Notes under the pieces: generated by a model
Database searches by the model: none
What the model saw: only the letters and a program-made list of their open reading frames with translations
What the model was told of the DNA's origin: nothing
NCBI GenBank assembly: GCA_944392935.1
Contig: CALXYI010000035.1
Span: 1-61,013 of the forward strand
DNA from: an uncultured Spirochaetaceae bacterium
GTDB lineage: Bacteria > Spirochaetota > Spirochaetia > Sphaerochaetales > Sphaerochaetaceae
Reading direction: 5' to 3'
Length of the DNA stretch: 61,013 nt
Position numbers and translations under genes: made by a program
In this document: positions 42,397 to 50,502 of the stretch, one piece after another
Layout: each line of letters starts with the position of its first letter
Position numbering within the stretch: position 1 is the stretch's first letter

Positions 42397-43146
42397 CTAA
42401 TCAATCAATATCGAGCGACGTCCGCCGATCATCACGACCTCGGCATCTATCCCATAGACATCCTTCATCAGATTGCTGTCTATATCGCTGCCGGAGCAGA
42501 ATCCATAGCCCGTACCGCCCTTCATGAAGAAGAACCTGTCGCAGAACCTGAGAGCGAGATTGAGGTCATGAAGGACTGCCAGCACCGTTATGCCCCTCTC
42601 TTCCGCCGCCTTCCGAACAAGAGCCATCATCTCATACTGGCTTCCGGGATCGAGGCTGCTTGTGGGCTCATCGAGAAGCATCACCCTGGGTTCCTGCACA
42701 AGAGCACGCGCAAGCATCACCTTCTGCTGCTCTCCGCCTGAAAGCTCATCCAGGCAGCGGAACTGCAGGTCCTCGATGCCCATGCTTCGGATGACGGACG
42801 CGCACATGCCGATATCCTCATCGCCTGCACCCCATCTGATATAAGGCCTGCGGCCCAGGAGGATGCTGTCGAATACGGACATGCCGCCACACTCGCTCCT
42901 CTGGGCTGTGTACGAGATAAGCCGCGCGAGGGCACGGCGGCTCATCGAGCCTGTGGATACACCGTCGATGAGTACATCGCCGCTGCATGGGATCCTTATG
43001 CGGTCAATGCATTTCACCAGCGTGCTCTTCCCTGCTCCATTATTGCCGAGGATGGCAACGACCTCACCATCCCCTGCAGAGAATGATATATCATGTATGG
43101 CATTCCTGTGACCGTACGAGAAAGAGAGACCCCTGACCTCGATCAT
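42397..43146 (-). CDS. Metal/metallophore ABC transporter ATP-binding protein
   Basis: This 249-residue FecE/BtuD-type ATPase has Walker A G-N-N-G-A-G-K-S (about 35-42), signature L-S-G-G-E-Q-Q-K, Walker B V-M-L-L-D-E-P-T-S-S-L-D and an H-loop L-H-D-L-N-L-A. ATG 43146 follows GGGAGGAAAGCC and overlaps the permease stop by four bases. The ABC set is the cobalamin/siderophore type; its position with lar genes suggests a nickel complex as substrate. Confidence 0.9.
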   Translation of the reverse strand: MIEVRGLSFSYGHRNAIHDISFSAGDGEVVAILGNNGAGKSTLVKCIDRIRIPCSGDVLIDGVSTGSMSRRALARLISYTAQRSECGGMSVFDSILLGRRPYIRWGAGDEDIGMCASVIRSMGIEDLQFRCLDELSGGEQQKVMLARALVQEPRVMLLDEPTSSLDPGSQYEMMALVRKAAEERGITVLAVLHDLNLALRFCDRFFFMKGGTGYGFCSGSDIDSNLMKDVYGIDAEVVMIGGRRSILID

Positions 43147-44195
43147 GGCTTTCCTCCCTTGCGGATCACCAGATAAAGGAAGAGAGGCGCCCCAACGAAT
43201 GATGTGATGGCACCTACAGGCAGCACCACAGGCGCTGCGGCAGTCCTGCACGCTATATCCGCGGCAAGGAGAAGCGCAGCGCCGCATAGTGCGGATCCCG
43301 GAATGAGGAATCTCCAGTCATTCCCTACGGCTCTTTTCATGATATGGGGTGCGATAAGCCCGATGAAGCCTATGCAGCCGGTGAAAGCAACGGCAACCGA
43401 TGTTATGAGGGCGCACACGGCAAGGGAGAGAGGCACAAGGAGATCCACGTTGACGCCCAGGCTCTTCGCTGAATGCCGACCGCTCTCGATTGCGTTGTAG
43501 TTCCATCTGTTGAGCATGAAGAAGATGAAGGCAGCGGCTGAGAGCGCGGCTATGGCACCTATCTCCCGCCATGAAGCGCGGGAAAGGCTTCCGAACGTCC
43601 AGTAGACGATGGAAGCTACCATGGTATCATCGGCAAAATACTGGATGAGCGTGGTCGCACCGCTGAACATCGAGCTTACGGCAACGCCTGCAAGCACCAT
43701 CACGGATGGCGATGACGAGCGGAAGCGGGAGATCGCAAGGATCACGGCTGTCGTGATCATACCGCCTGCGAACGCGCACAGGCTTACCATATACGGCTCG
43801 CTGATGGATGGGATGAAGCCGCTGCCGCCCTGCGAACCGGCGCCAAGGAGGATGATGGCAGATGCTGCGCCGAATGATGCGCCCTGCGATACTCCGAGCG
43901 TGGAGGATGAGGCAAGGGGATTGCGCAGCACATTCTGCATGATGCAGCCCGAAAGGGAAAGAGCCGCACCTACGGCAGCTGCTGCCGCGATGCGCGGCAT
44001 GCGGATGTTCCAGACTATCATGCTCTCCTGCCCCCTGCCCTTCATGAAGAGTGCCCTCAGGACATCGCCGGGCGACAGCGCAGCCGATCCTGCGGAAAGG
44101 GAAAGCACGCCCATTGCCAGCAGGATGAGAAGGAGGATCATCAGCACGATCCACTTATGCCTGAGGTATCCGCTGTATGTTCCTTTCCCTTCCAT
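43143..44195 (-). CDS. FecCD-family ABC transporter permease
   Basis: This 350-residue permease has about nine to ten membrane helices with family motifs R-M-P-R-I-A-A-A-A-A-V-G-A-A-L-S-L-S-G, R-N-P-L-A, and G-F-I-G-L-I-A-P-H-I near the coupling helix. It is the BtuC/FecCD type. The one-base overlap with the binding-protein gene and four-base overlap with the ATPase gene give a tight operon. Confidence 0.92.
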   Translation of the reverse strand: MEGKGTYSGYLRHKWIVLMILLLILLAMGVLSLSAGSAALSPGDVLRALFMKGRGQESMIVWNIRMPRIAAAAAVGAALSLSGCIMQNVLRNPLASSSTLGVSQGASFGAASAIILLGAGSQGGSGFIPSISEPYMVSLCAFAGGMITTAVILAISRFRSSSPSVMVLAGVAVSSMFSGATTLIQYFADDTMVASIVYWTFGSLSRASWREIGAIAALSAAAFIFFMLNRWNYNAIESGRHSAKSLGVNVDLLVPLSLAVCALITSVAVAFTGCIGFIGLIAPHIMKRAVGNDWRFLIPGSALCGAALLLAADIACRTAAAPVVLPVGAITSFVGAPLFLYLVIRKGGKP

Positions 44196-45361
44196 CAGCT
44201 TTCTCCTCCGATCAGGATCCTTCCGTAGTAAAGCCCGTCTTCCTCCATCGCAGAGAGGAAATCCTCTCCCAGCATTACACGCATGATCTCCTCAGATTTC
44301 TCCCTGAAATCAATATCGCTGAAGCGGCCAGGGAAGAGCACCGTACCGGCATAGTATGCATTCATAAGGAGGTACGTGATATTCGGGCCAGCGGAATTCG
44401 TTGAAGGCATGGTATATACCTCTCCCGTACGCACAGCCCTGAGGGAATGGAAATACGGAGGATTGGCATCATACTCGGCTTCCACGATATCCATATTGCC
44501 GGGATCGAGGAATATCACATCGGGATCCCATCTTATTATCGCTTCGGGATCCACCTCGAACCCATTATTCCCTATATATGCAGTACCGGAAGAGGCCGCC
44601 CTCTCCACCGCCTCGGCTGTCTGCTCTTCAAGAAGCGCATCGGCGACATTGATAGCCCCTATGGCATCGAATGCCGGGAAACCGACATATGTGAAGGTGA
44701 ACCCGTGGCGTCCATTGAATGTGACAGCACCGGTGTATGCCCTCTTCTTGGCGCTATCCGGGATATCGCAGGTCCTCTCCGAAAGATCAGCCTTGCATGA
44801 ATCGATATATGACAGGATCTCCTCGCAGCGATCCTCTGCCCCGATTACCGAGGCGAATATCCTGAGGGAACGGTAGAATCCTTCATCGATGAATCCCTGG
44901 GTGCGGTACCTGATGCTCACGACAGGAATGCCTGTCTGGCGTTGCAGCTCATCGCATGCAGCTGCATCGAATCCGGCCAATATCACATCAGGCTGAAGCA
45001 TTATGAGCTCCTCAGGATATGCATTGTTCTCCCCGCTCCCACCGCCTGTCCCTACACTTGGAAGAGCGCTCAGCGCATCATGATAGACCGGACTGTAGTC
45101 ATACCGCGCGGACTCTGCCCTTATATCGCTGTCCTCAGCACCGACAAGCATATCCACGGCATCAAGATACGCAGCCATGCGAGGCCCCATGGGCCCAATG
45201 GCTGCTATCGAGATGACTTCAGAGGGAACAGCGACTTCACGGTTCCAGACATCGGTTATGATCCGGCTGCTTCCTGGGCTCATTTCCTCTTCCTGGACAG
45301 CCGAGGCGGATAGCGGGATGAAGATGGCTGCAACCAGAAGCAGTGCGATGCTCTTTCTCAT
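44195..45361 (-). CDS. Periplasmic metal-complex binding protein (FecB/BtuF type)
   Basis: This 388-residue class III solute-binding protein has a signal peptide (about 1-21, ending S-A-S-A). The family start I-I-T-D-V-W-N-R-E-V-A-V-P and the hinge motif L-Q-P-D-V-I-L-A-G are clear. Several His and Tyr residues line the likely pocket, but no assignment is safe. It heads the leftward nickel operon; a promoter and leader lie just upstream. Confidence 0.88.
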   Translation of the reverse strand: MRKSIALLLVAAIFIPLSASAVQEEEMSPGSSRIITDVWNREVAVPSEVISIAAIGPMGPRMAAYLDAVDMLVGAEDSDIRAESARYDYSPVYHDALSALPSVGTGGGSGENNAYPEELIMLQPDVILAGFDAAACDELQRQTGIPVVSIRYRTQGFIDEGFYRSLRIFASVIGAEDRCEEILSYIDSCKADLSERTCDIPDSAKKRAYTGAVTFNGRHGFTFTYVGFPAFDAIGAINVADALLEEQTAEAVERAASSGTAYIGNNGFEVDPEAIIRWDPDVIFLDPGNMDIVEAEYDANPPYFHSLRAVRTGEVYTMPSTNSAGPNITYLLMNAYYAGTVLFPGRFSDIDFREKSEEIMRVMLGEDFLSAMEEDGLYYGRILIGGES

Positions 45362-45486
45362 AAAGAAGGGTTCCTGATGCGCTATGCCGCCACGCCAGCC
45401 CCTTCATGGAAGCTTCAGGCAGCTTTATTGGATGCATTCCTGAGGCTACGGCCTCTCCTTCCTGCTTCATGCAGAATACTGCAGGA

Positions 45487-45516
45487 AAGATAGCGGCATA
45501 ATGCGGCAGCTGTCAA
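45487..45516 (-). promoter_or_regulatory. Promoter of the nickel-type ABC/lar operon
   Basis: Read leftward: perfect TTGACA (45511-45516), 18-base spacer, TATCTT (45487-45492). It implies a leader of about 120 bases before ATG 45361 containing a GAGGC-CGTA-GCCTC hairpin and an AAGCT/AGCTT hairpin. I do not recognise a riboswitch class. Confidence 0.65.
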
Positions 45517-45651
45517 GAACAGGCAGAGGCGAACAGGATCCGGCTTTGCAGCCCATGTACCTAAGAGCACTCCAGAAGAGTGAAGAACAGGGAATCATAC
45601 AGCAATTTCAAGATGCCCAAACCGAAGAATTCATATATGATATTGTACTGT

Positions 45652-46350
45652 ATGGAAAAGAAAGATACTTCCAATGCATATAACATTGCCTACGCCAAGA
45701 TAAAGGAAATGCTTTTCGATCTGAAAATCAAACCAGGCGACAATATTTCCGAAATGATGCTATCAAAGGAGCTTGGTCTAAGCCGAACCCCGATACGCGA
45801 AGCAATGAGAACGCTGGAACAAGAAGGGATTATCATTTCCATAAACGGAAGGAAGAAGGTTCCATCATTTACATTCGAGGATATACAGCAGATATTCGAG
45901 CTCAAGCTATCAATCGAAGGGGATATGATAAAGTATGCAGCAAACCGTCAGACAGTACTGCAGAAAAAGGAGATGGTGGAGATACGGAATGAAATACATT
46001 CCCTTCTGACAGAAATCAAGAATAACAATATAACGCATGACAGCATTTTCCCTGAATGGGATAAGCTGGATCAGAAATTCCATAATCTGATATATAGGAT
46101 GGCAGAGAATCCAAGAGCTGATGATATAGTGAAGAACCTCAATCTCCAATGGCACAGATTCCGTATGGGTATCTGCGCCATGGAAAACAGGCTTGAAACG
46201 AACATGGAAGAGCATATAGAAATGGCCAATCTGATTATCCTGAATAAACCGGAAGAGGCGAAGCAGAAAATGCTTAACCATATAAGGAATCTTTATGAGG
46301 AGGTCCTCTGTTCTTCCGGGGTATTGCTAGGATGTCCGGACAATGCGTGA
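45652..46350 (+). CDS. GntR-family (FCD) regulator of the TRAP/transketolase island
   Basis: This 232-residue regulator has a winged helix near residues 20-75 (I-S-E-M-M-L-S-K-E-L-G-L-S-R-T-P-I-R-E-A-M-R-T-L) and an FCD domain whose metal ligands fit D-x-x-x-H (K-L-D-Q-K-F-H), E-E-H-I and L-N-H-I. It probably senses the acid or sugar acid handled by the island. ATG 45652 gives the family start; the frame opens at 45580. An imperfect ATTGTACTGTAT element overlaps its start and may give self-control. Its A/T-rich codons match the island, not the lar operon beside it. Confidence 0.87.
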   Translation: MEKKDTSNAYNIAYAKIKEMLFDLKIKPGDNISEMMLSKELGLSRTPIREAMRTLEQEGIIISINGRKKVPSFTFEDIQQIFELKLSIEGDMIKYAANRQTVLQKKEMVEIRNEIHSLLTEIKNNNITHDSIFPEWDKLDQKFHNLIYRMAENPRADDIVKNLNLQWHRFRMGICAMENRLETNMEEHIEMANLIILNKPEEAKQKMLNHIRNLYEEVLCSSGVLLGCPDNA

Positions 46351-46373
46351 AGCAATCAAGCTTCAATAACAAC

Positions 46374-46406
46374 GCCCCCACAGCTCCGCCAGAAAGCTGC
46401 AGGGGC
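46374..46406. terminator. Two-way terminator between the regulator and dehydrogenase genes
   Basis: GCCCC-CACAGCT and AGCTGCA-GGGGC form a long imperfect hairpin in the 81-base gap between two convergent genes. It could end both transcripts, but T-runs are short. Confidence 0.5.
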
Positions 46407-46431
46407 AACCGGAATCAATCAGCGCCGAATA

Positions 46432-47454
46432 CTAATCATTGGTAAGCACTGCTTTTATGACATCCTCTTTATCCACAGCAAGACGATGGAAGACTTCTGG
46501 ACCTTTGGCCATCGGTGCAATAAGCTCCACAAGGGCAGAGAATCTTTCAGGGTCCTTCACGATTATCCCGATAGCCTCCTTGATTTCATCCTCGGTATAG
46601 ATGAACGACCCCTTAAGAGTAAGCCCTCTCATGACCAAGTCAGGAATCGGAAGCTCAAAGGTCCTGCAGGCATTGCCAACCCAGACTATCTCTCCGCTAT
46701 TCTCTGTACTATCGATTGAATCCTGATATGTCGCAGGAATCCCTACGGCATCTATAGCATAGTGGAATCTCCCGTTTTCAATCACATATTCCTTCAATTG
46801 AGCTGGCTGCAGTACATGCTTTGCACCGAGCTTCAAGGCCTTATCCAAACGGCGGGGATTGGCATCAGAGACAACGACATTACCGAACCCTCGGGCGTTC
46901 AAGGACATAAGGACCATAAGGCCTATGGTACCTGCACCAAAAAGAAGTATCGATTCATCCATCGCACAGGAGATCTTCTTGGCTGCACTGTATGCAACAG
47001 CCATCGGCTCTGACAAAGCTGCATATACCGGATTGACAGATGAAGGGATTTTCACCAGCTGCGAAGCATTGATGGTTATCTCATCGCACATTCCTCCATT
47101 GTCCTTGAGGATTCCATAGTACTCCTTAGGAGAAGTACAGAAATTGGTATACCCTTTCTGGCAGAAAGCACATTCTCTGCAGTTGACAAAAGGAAGTATT
47201 ACAACCCTATCTCCTGCAGATAAACCAGCAGACTGAGCACTAGGCAGCAATTCAGTAATGCATCCAGCCATTTCATGGCCCATTATCATAGGAGGGATAC
47301 GGCGACCCGTACGCCCAAGATATCCCTGCACATCGGATCCGCATATTCCGCAGGCCTCTATCCGAACACGGACATCGTGATTGCTGTCAAGAACCGGATC
47401 AGGGACTTCCCTATATACCATCTCAGCTGTATCCGTAAATACCAATGCTTTCAT
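46432..47454 (-). CDS. Zinc-dependent alcohol/polyol dehydrogenase (MDR family)
   Basis: This 340-residue medium-chain dehydrogenase oxidises a hydroxyl group with NAD(P). Catalytic zinc ligands are Cys38 (G-I-C-G-S-D) and H60-E61 (M-G-H-E). Structural zinc is bound by the four-Cys loop N-C-R-E-C-A-F-C...N-F-C. The dinucleotide loop is G-A-G-T-I-G, with D-A-N-P-R-R after it. It is the downstream gene of the TRAP operon read leftward. Sorbitol/threonine-dehydrogenase-like in shape; the substrate is unknown. Confidence 0.9.
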   Translation of the reverse strand: MKALVFTDTAEMVYREVPDPVLDSNHDVRVRIEACGICGSDVQGYLGRTGRRIPPMIMGHEMAGCITELLPSAQSAGLSAGDRVVILPFVNCRECAFCQKGYTNFCTSPKEYYGILKDNGGMCDEITINASQLVKIPSSVNPVYAALSEPMAVAYSAAKKISCAMDESILLFGAGTIGLMVLMSLNARGFGNVVVSDANPRRLDKALKLGAKHVLQPAQLKEYVIENGRFHYAIDAVGIPATYQDSIDSTENSGEIVWVGNACRTFELPIPDLVMRGLTLKGSFIYTEDEIKEAIGIIVKDPERFSALVELIAPMAKGPEVFHRLAVDKEDVIKAVLTND

Positions 47455-47463
47455 TTATCCCTC

Positions 47464-48732
47464 CTAAAGACTCGGCAACCATGTTGTAATCGGTGGAATC
47501 AACATAATCATGAGGGCAACTGCAAGCATGCTGAGCAGGAACGGAATCGAGCTCTTGACAACCCTTTCCGGAGATATATTTCCGATATTGGCACAGATAT
47601 ATGTACATACACATACAGGAGGAGTAACAAGACCTATTGACAGAACAACGATCGTAAGAAGACAGAACTGCAGAGGATCAACACCGGCTGCACTTACTAT
47701 CGGATAGAAAATGGGAGTAAGCATGATTACATTCGCTCCCATATCCATGATGCAGCCCATGATGAAATAAATCACCGTTATCACACAGAGAAGCCCGAAC
47801 TGTCCGAGATTAAGAGATGTGAGGAAATTCCCAAGTATAGTCGGGATATTAACATAGGTAATGAACCAGCTATAGAGTGAAGCTGCCGAGACTATGAGCA
47901 TAACAGTCGCTGTACCCTCTACAGTCTTCATAAGAATACGCTTCATATCCTTGAGCTTGATCGTCTTATAGATGAACATCGCAACAATAAGGGAATAGAC
48001 TACAGCTACAGCACCAGCTTCCGTCGGAGTGAATATTCCGCCTAGGATTCCGCCAAGGATGATTACAGGCATTCCAATAGCCAGTATCGCATCCTTTGTC
48101 GCGTAGAATATCTCGGATAAAGTAGGACGCTGTCCTTTTGGATAATTCCTCCTGACGCTGATGACATAGCACACCAGCATCTGGGCCAATCCGACAAGGA
48201 TTCCCGGGATTATCCCAGCCAGGAAGCACTTAGTGACGGAAACACCGGTACACGCCCCATAAAGGACCATTGGGATACTTGGAGGGATTATAACCCCGAT
48301 AGTCGATGATGAAGCTGTGATCGCACAGCTGAAATCCTCATCATACCCCTCATCAACCATAGCGGGAATCAGCATGCTTCCAATAGCAGAGCTATCTGCG
48401 GCAGCAGCTCCTGTTATACCTGCGAATATCATCGATATAAGGACATTGACATGTCCTAGACCTCCCCTTATATGCCCTACGCATACATTGCAGAAACGGA
48501 AAAGCTTCTTTGCGATTCCTCCGCTATTCATCAGTTCTCCCGCAAGGATGAAGAATGGAATACAAAGCAATACGAAGCTATCCGTACCAGTAGCCAGCCT
48601 CTGAGGGATGATCATAAGCGGCATTGACTGCTCAAGAATCAGGCTGATCAATCCTCCCAGACCAAGCGAGAACGCCACAGGCACGCCAATTACTATAAGA
48701 ATGAAAAAGCTCAGGAAAAGCAGTGCAGCCAT
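47464..48732 (-). CDS. dctM: TRAP transporter large permease (DctM)
   Basis: This 422-residue protein has about 12 membrane helices and the DctM hallmarks G-V-P-V-A-F-S-L-G-L-G-G, P-F-F-I-L-A-G-E-L-M-N-S-G-G-I, and the G-A-A-A-A-D-S-S-A-I-G-S region. It imports a carboxylate or sugar acid with sodium. The start shares one base with the dctQ stop (TAATG). Confidence 0.94.
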   Translation of the reverse strand: MAALLFLSFFILIVIGVPVAFSLGLGGLISLILEQSMPLMIIPQRLATGTDSFVLLCIPFFILAGELMNSGGIAKKLFRFCNVCVGHIRGGLGHVNVLISMIFAGITGAAAADSSAIGSMLIPAMVDEGYDEDFSCAITASSSTIGVIIPPSIPMVLYGACTGVSVTKCFLAGIIPGILVGLAQMLVCYVISVRRNYPKGQRPTLSEIFYATKDAILAIGMPVIILGGILGGIFTPTEAGAVAVVYSLIVAMFIYKTIKLKDMKRILMKTVEGTATVMLIVSAASLYSWFITYVNIPTILGNFLTSLNLGQFGLLCVITVIYFIMGCIMDMGANVIMLTPIFYPIVSAAGVDPLQFCLLTIVVLSIGLVTPPVCVCTYICANIGNISPERVVKSSIPFLLSMLAVALMIMLIPPITTWLPSL

Positions 48733-49211
48733 TATAATGTACCCTCCGCCCTATTGGATTTATGTTCAACAAGATTGAAGACTTCCCGCAGTATCATAAG
48801 AGCCATTCCCACAGGAATCGCAGCATAGATAATTCCCATCGGAACTCTGAGAACTGCTGAAGGCTGATTCATAACCCTGGAAACCAGCTGGAAGCCATAG
48901 AAAACGACTATTGCCTGATAGAAGAAGACAAGCAGTTGAGAGAATGCGCTTACAACCTTTCCGATAGTCTTGGGCATGGAATCAACAAAGAAGGTAATTC
49001 CCAGCTGTGAATTGGACCTAGTGGAAAGATACCCACCGATATATACAATCCAGATAAACAGATATCTGGAAAGCTCTTCTGACCAGCTAAGAGGTGCCTG
49101 TATGATGAATCTGAATACAATCTGAAGAAGGCATACAATAACAACCCCGATTGCAAGGATGGCAGAGATCCACTCGACAATATTGTCGATTGCAGCAATA
49201 AATTTCTTCAT
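48732..49211 (-). CDS. dctQ: TRAP transporter small permease (DctQ)
   Basis: This 159-residue four-helix protein has the DctQ signature W-S-E-E-L-S-R-Y-L-F-I-W near residue 41, followed by the G-G-Y-L-S-T-R region. It links the binding protein to DctM. ATG 49211 follows AAGGGAT. Confidence 0.92.
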   Translation of the reverse strand: MKKFIAAIDNIVEWISAILAIGVVIVCLLQIVFRFIIQAPLSWSEELSRYLFIWIVYIGGYLSTRSNSQLGITFFVDSMPKTIGKVVSAFSQLLVFFYQAIVVFYGFQLVSRVMNQPSAVLRVPMGIIYAAIPVGMALMILREVFNLVEHKSNRAEGTL

Positions 49212-49231
49212 ATGAATATCCCTTGATAATC

Positions 49232-49254
49232 GGGCAGCCTGGAATGGGCTGCCC
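49232..49254 (-). other. Intercistronic hairpin between dctP and dctQ
   Basis: GGGCAGCC / GGCTGCCC, an 8-bp perfect stem, lies between the binding-protein stop and the small-permease start. Such hairpins commonly stabilise the upstream message, giving more binding protein than permease. Confidence 0.55.
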
Positions 49255-49268
49255 TTCCTGTCATGGAA

Positions 49269-50258
49269 TCAGACAGATCTGATTCGATTGATAAGATCCC
49301 AACCGCCAACAGAATCTGCGAATTCCTCATAAACGGGCTCAACAGCTTCAGCAAATGCTTCAAGGTCAGGATTCTCGTTGATCTCAAGCCCGAATCTTTC
49401 GGCAAGATCGGCAAGTGATTCCTCTTCCATCTGCTGTCCAAGTGCTCTCTGATAATCCCTGGCCTCAATTGCAGCCCTATCGATTGCATTGCGCTGCTCT
49501 TCTGTCAGGCCCTGGTAGAAAGCCTCATTGATAAGAAGCACGGAGGGATTGTAGAAATGACGGGTAAGGGAGAGATACTTCTGGACTTCATATGCTCCGT
49601 TGTAGACATTATTGATGATCGGATTCTCCTGTCCATCGATGATTCCCTGCTGGAGCGATGTAATCACCTCAGACCAACCCATTGGAACAGCAGCGCCACC
49701 CATTGCATTTATGGTCGCAACCATGATCGGGGATTCCATCACCCTGATCTTCAGTCCTTTCATATCTGCCGGGGAGTTTATCTGGCGGATATTATTGGTA
49801 ATCTGACGCCACCCATTTTCCCAATAGCAGAGATTCCTTATGCCTACCGCCTTGAGGTCCTCTGCCAGCTCTGCCCCGATATCCCCATCAAGAACAGCAT
49901 AGGCATGTTCATTGTCCCGGAATAGGTACGGAAGGTTCAGGACTTCCATCTTTGGGGCAAAGGATCCTACAGGACCTGTCGAAGAGAGTGTCATATACAT
50001 AGTACCGATTGAAACACCCTCGATTAGGTCCCTTTCATTGCCAAGCTGTCCATCCGAATATACTTCGACTTTCAACGTGCCGTTTGAATATTCCTCCACA
50101 AGCTCGCCAAAGTATTTCAAGGAAGTAGTAATCGGGTGTCCTGCCTGATTCGTTGTACCGATCTTTATCGTATATGTACCGTCTTCAGACCGTCCTGAGG
50201 CAAAAACGGCAACACAGCAGAATACGATAAGCAGTGTAAAAACAACTCTCCTTTTCAT
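49269..50258 (-). CDS. dctP: TRAP transporter substrate-binding protein (DctP)
   Basis: This 329-residue periplasmic protein has a signal peptide (1-20, ending V-F-A-S) and the DctP motifs G-L-K-I-R-V-M-E-S-P (the Arg that salt-bridges the substrate carboxylate) and D-G-Q-E-N-P-I-I. The conserved Arg indicates an acidic ligand. The ribosome site is AAGGAG before ATG 50258. It heads the leftward TRAP-dehydrogenase operon. Confidence 0.92.
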   Translation of the reverse strand: MKRRVVFTLLIVFCCVAVFASGRSEDGTYTIKIGTTNQAGHPITTSLKYFGELVEEYSNGTLKVEVYSDGQLGNERDLIEGVSIGTMYMTLSSTGPVGSFAPKMEVLNLPYLFRDNEHAYAVLDGDIGAELAEDLKAVGIRNLCYWENGWRQITNNIRQINSPADMKGLKIRVMESPIMVATINAMGGAAVPMGWSEVITSLQQGIIDGQENPIINNVYNGAYEVQKYLSLTRHFYNPSVLLINEAFYQGLTEEQRNAIDRAAIEARDYQRALGQQMEEESLADLAERFGLEINENPDLEAFAEAVEPVYEEFADSVGGWDLINRIRSV

Positions 50259-50282
50259 GGTTTTTCTCCTTTTGTTATAAAA

Positions 50283-50312
50283 ATTGTATACATCACATTT
50301 CAGAGCTGTCAA
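50283..50312 (-). promoter_or_regulatory. dctP promoter with overlapping GntR-type operator
   Basis: Read leftward: TTGACA (50307-50312), 18-base spacer, TACAAT (50283-50288). TTGTATACAT at 50284-50293 covers the -10 box, with an inverted core TGTATACA. Binding by the island's FCD regulator would repress this promoter. Confidence 0.6.
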
Positions 50313-50325
50313 CAAGAAATATCGC

Positions 50326-50367
50326 AATAAATAATTACCGTTTATTTATTTATATAATAAATAATTA
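50326..50367. repeat. A/T-rich 12-base direct repeat in the divergent promoter region
   Basis: AATAAATAATTA occurs at 50326-50337 and again at 50356-50367, 30 bases apart, inside a nearly pure A/T stretch with TTTATTTATTTA between. It could act as an upstream promoter element or bind a nucleoid protein. Confidence 0.55.
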
Positions 50368-50474
50368 AATCCAAAATTCGGTTAAGGTGAATCAAATTGC
50401 AATATCGGGTCATAAAGCTGGTTTAAAATTCTATTTGACAATATTGTATTCTTATCCAAACAATAATAGTTGAA

Positions 50475-50484
50475 ATGTATACAT
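50475..50484. promoter_or_regulatory. Second GTATAC operator before the transketolase gene
   Basis: A perfect 10-bp palindrome ATGTATACAT lies 18 bases before the transketolase ATG and close to its ribosome site, with the same core as the site over the dctP promoter. It is well placed to block the rightward operon. Confidence 0.6.
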
Positions 50485-50502
50485 AGCATTGGAGGTTTGC
50501 AC

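Noticed and set aside
45237..45470. 77-codon leftward frame over the nickel operon leader
   Set aside because: It runs through the leader into the binding-protein gene in another frame and has no ribosome site or family.
45362..45486. Cobalamin or NiCo riboswitch
   Set aside because: The conserved bases of these classes are not visible; only generic hairpins are.
47422..47614. Small frames inside the dctM gene
   Set aside because: Shadows of a membrane-protein gene with clear DctM motifs.
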